Part shown: positions 6,258 to 8,689 of the stretch, one piece after another
Layout: each line of letters begins with the position of its first letter
Numbering within the stretch: the first letter of the stretch is position 1
Assembly (NCBI GenBank): GCA_946478965.1
Contig: CAMLDQ010000081.1
Location: 1 to 8,689, forward strand
DNA length: 8,689 nucleotides
Direction: 5' to 3'
Source: an uncultured Methylobacillus sp.
GTDB taxonomy: Bacteria > Pseudomonadota > Gammaproteobacteria > Burkholderiales > Methylophilaceae
Made by a program: the position numbers and the translations under genes
The notes under the pieces: generated by a model
The model's input: the letters and a program-made list of their open reading frames with translations, nothing else
What the model was told of the DNA's origin: nothing
Databases searched by the model: none

Positions 6258-7502
6258 ATGTCGGACTTGCAACTGTCATTGCTGGCGCTGGGCGCAGTCA
6301 TCATCGCCGGGGTCATACTGTTCAACTGGTGGCAGGAACGGCGCTTCATCCAGGACAGCATCAAGCGCTTCGATGCGCCGGCGGACGATGCCCTGATGGA
6401 GGATTTCCATATCGATACCGACCGGATTGCCGGCCTCGACAACGTTCCCGTTGCGGTGAAAGAGACTGAAGACGTCGTGACGATCCCCGAGGATGCAACC
6501 CTGGATGAGCTGCATGGCAAATCAATCGACTCAATCGACGAGCTGCCTCGAGCGCTCGAGCCCGAGCAAGTTTATTCGGACCCCATCCCGGCCACGGTAG
6601 AGCCTGCTATCGAAACAGAGTCGGAGCCAGTCGTTGCAGAAGCAGCGGAACCGCCGCGCCTGCAGCAGGAACAGGGCGGGCTGCCGGCGGCAGTCGACCC
6701 AAAAATCGACCTGACGGCAGTCTTGACGCTGGGGCAGCCCACGGACAGCAAGGTCCTTGCTGCCGCTCTGGAAGCCCTGCCGAAATTCGACAAACCGACC
6801 CAATGGGCACTCTACACCCCGGCTTCAGGCTGGCAATCCTGGACAGCGGAAAGCGCGGGCGAATACACCCGCCTCGCCACTGCCTTGCAGCTGGCGGACC
6901 GTTCCGGCCCCGCATCGCAAGGTACCTTGCTGGCGTTTCAGGAGCAGTTGGCGGATTTGGCTAGCCGCCTTGGCGCCGAGCTGGAATGGTACGGCAGCGA
7001 AACCCCTATCGAATATGCCGTTGAACTGGATCAGTTCTGTATCGGGGTCGACGTCATGGTCGGATTCCATATCCTGCAGGGCAGCAACGGCTCTTTCGCC
7101 GGCACCAAGCTGCGCGGCCTGGCTGAAGCGGGTGGGCTGACGTTGCGCGAGGACGGGGCATTCCACTACTGCAACGCACAAGGCGCCACGCTGTTTTCCC
7201 TGGTCAGCCAGGACCAGCGTCCATTCAAGCCGGAAACCTTGCGTACCGTGTTCTATCGCGGCGTCAGCTTCCAGCTCGACGTGCCCAAGGTCGGCAACTG
7301 CCTCGAGGCATTCAACCAGATGGTGCTGTGCGCCAAACAGCTCGAACTCAGTCTCGATGGATCCCTGGTGGATGATAACCAGCACGCGCTCGGCGATGCC
7401 GAAATCGATAAAATCCGCCAGCAGCTCAGCATGATCTACAGCAAGATGGTCAGTTACGGTATCCAGCCCGGCAGCCCGAGCGCATTGCGCCTGTTTTCCT
7501 GA
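6258..7502 (+). CDS. zipA: Cell division protein ZipA (FtsZ-binding membrane anchor)
   Basis: ZipA anchors FtsZ to the inner membrane at the division site. The 414-residue product starts with a single hydrophobic segment (about residues 5-24, LALGAVIIAGVILFNWW) followed by basic QERR, giving the N-out, C-in topology of ZipA. An acidic, proline- and alanine-rich linker runs to about 148. The C-terminal FtsZ-binding domain occupies about 264-400 (VDVMVGFHILQG to IYSKMVSYG). Residues 151-260 form an additional globular stretch, absent from the 328-residue E. coli protein, that looks like a degenerate copy of the same domain. Its place between smc and ligA is the classic proteobacterial order. 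The ATG has a GGA-type ribosome site rather far upstream (about 11 bp). ligA begins 3 bp after its stop. Confidence 0.93.
   Translation: MSDLQLSLLALGAVIIAGVILFNWWQERRFIQDSIKRFDAPADDALMEDFHIDTDRIAGLDNVPVAVKETEDVVTIPEDATLDELHGKSIDSIDELPRALEPEQVYSDPIPATVEPAIETESEPVVAEAAEPPRLQQEQGGLPAAVDPKIDLTAVLTLGQPTDSKVLAAALEALPKFDKPTQWALYTPASGWQSWTAESAGEYTRLATALQLADRSGPASQGTLLAFQEQLADLASRLGAELEWYGSETPIEYAVELDQFCIGVDVMVGFHILQGSNGSFAGTKLRGLAEAGGLTLREDGAFHYCNAQGATLFSLVSQDQRPFKPETLRTVFYRGVSFQLDVPKVGNCLEAFNQMVLCAKQLELSLDGSLVDDNQHALGDAEIDKIRQQLSMIYSKMVSYGIQPGSPSALRLFS

Positions 7503-8689
<1,187 letters not shown>

Noticed and set aside
5394..6520. Long minus-strand open frames opposite smc and zipA
   Set aside because: They are shadows of the conserved Smc head and ZipA coding sequence, with low-complexity Ser/Ala/Arg composition and no recognisable domain.

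Overview
The window looks like an ordinary chromosomal segment of a betaproteobacterium, possibly of the order Nitrosomonadales. This rests on the smc-zipA-ligA gene order, the style of the Smc, ZipA and LigA proteins, a GC-rich coding bias and the tRNA-Ala(GGC)/tRNA-Glu(UUC) cluster. I see no mobile element, CRISPR array, prophage or defence system. Nearly every base is explained by housekeeping genes; no stretch over 300 bases lacks a gene.

Layout. Bases 1-344, minus strand: a tRNA operon transcribed leftward as tRNA-Ala(GGC), tRNA-Glu(UUC) and a second, identical but window-truncated tRNA-Glu. It is driven by a near-consensus promoter (382-387 and 359-364) with a GC-rich discriminator. Bases 429-2639, minus strand: a tightly packed set with overlapping ends, queF (preQ0 reductase of queuosine synthesis), an FGGY-family sugar kinase resembling the cyanobacterial/plant D-ribulose kinase group, and an atypical PilZ-like protein. 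Bases 2640-2696: a 57-bp divergent control region holding two interlocked promoters, one for queF and one for smc. Bases 2697-6203, plus strand: smc, starting at TTG. Bases 6258-7502: zipA. Base 7506 to the window end: ligA, cut off after about 394 codons.

How the genes work together. The right half is a conserved chromosome-maintenance and division cluster: Smc organises and segregates the chromosome, ZipA tethers FtsZ at the septum, and LigA seals nicks in replication and repair. The left half joins a tRNA-modification enzyme, a sugar kinase and a probable cyclic-di-GMP receptor-type protein in one transcript. The last two are translationally coupled through an ATGA overlap, although no known pathway links them.

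The points most worth a second look are the interlocked queF/smc promoters, the unexplained queF-kinase-PilZ operon, and an apparent degenerate duplication of the FtsZ-binding domain in ZipA. I found no convincing undescribed system here.
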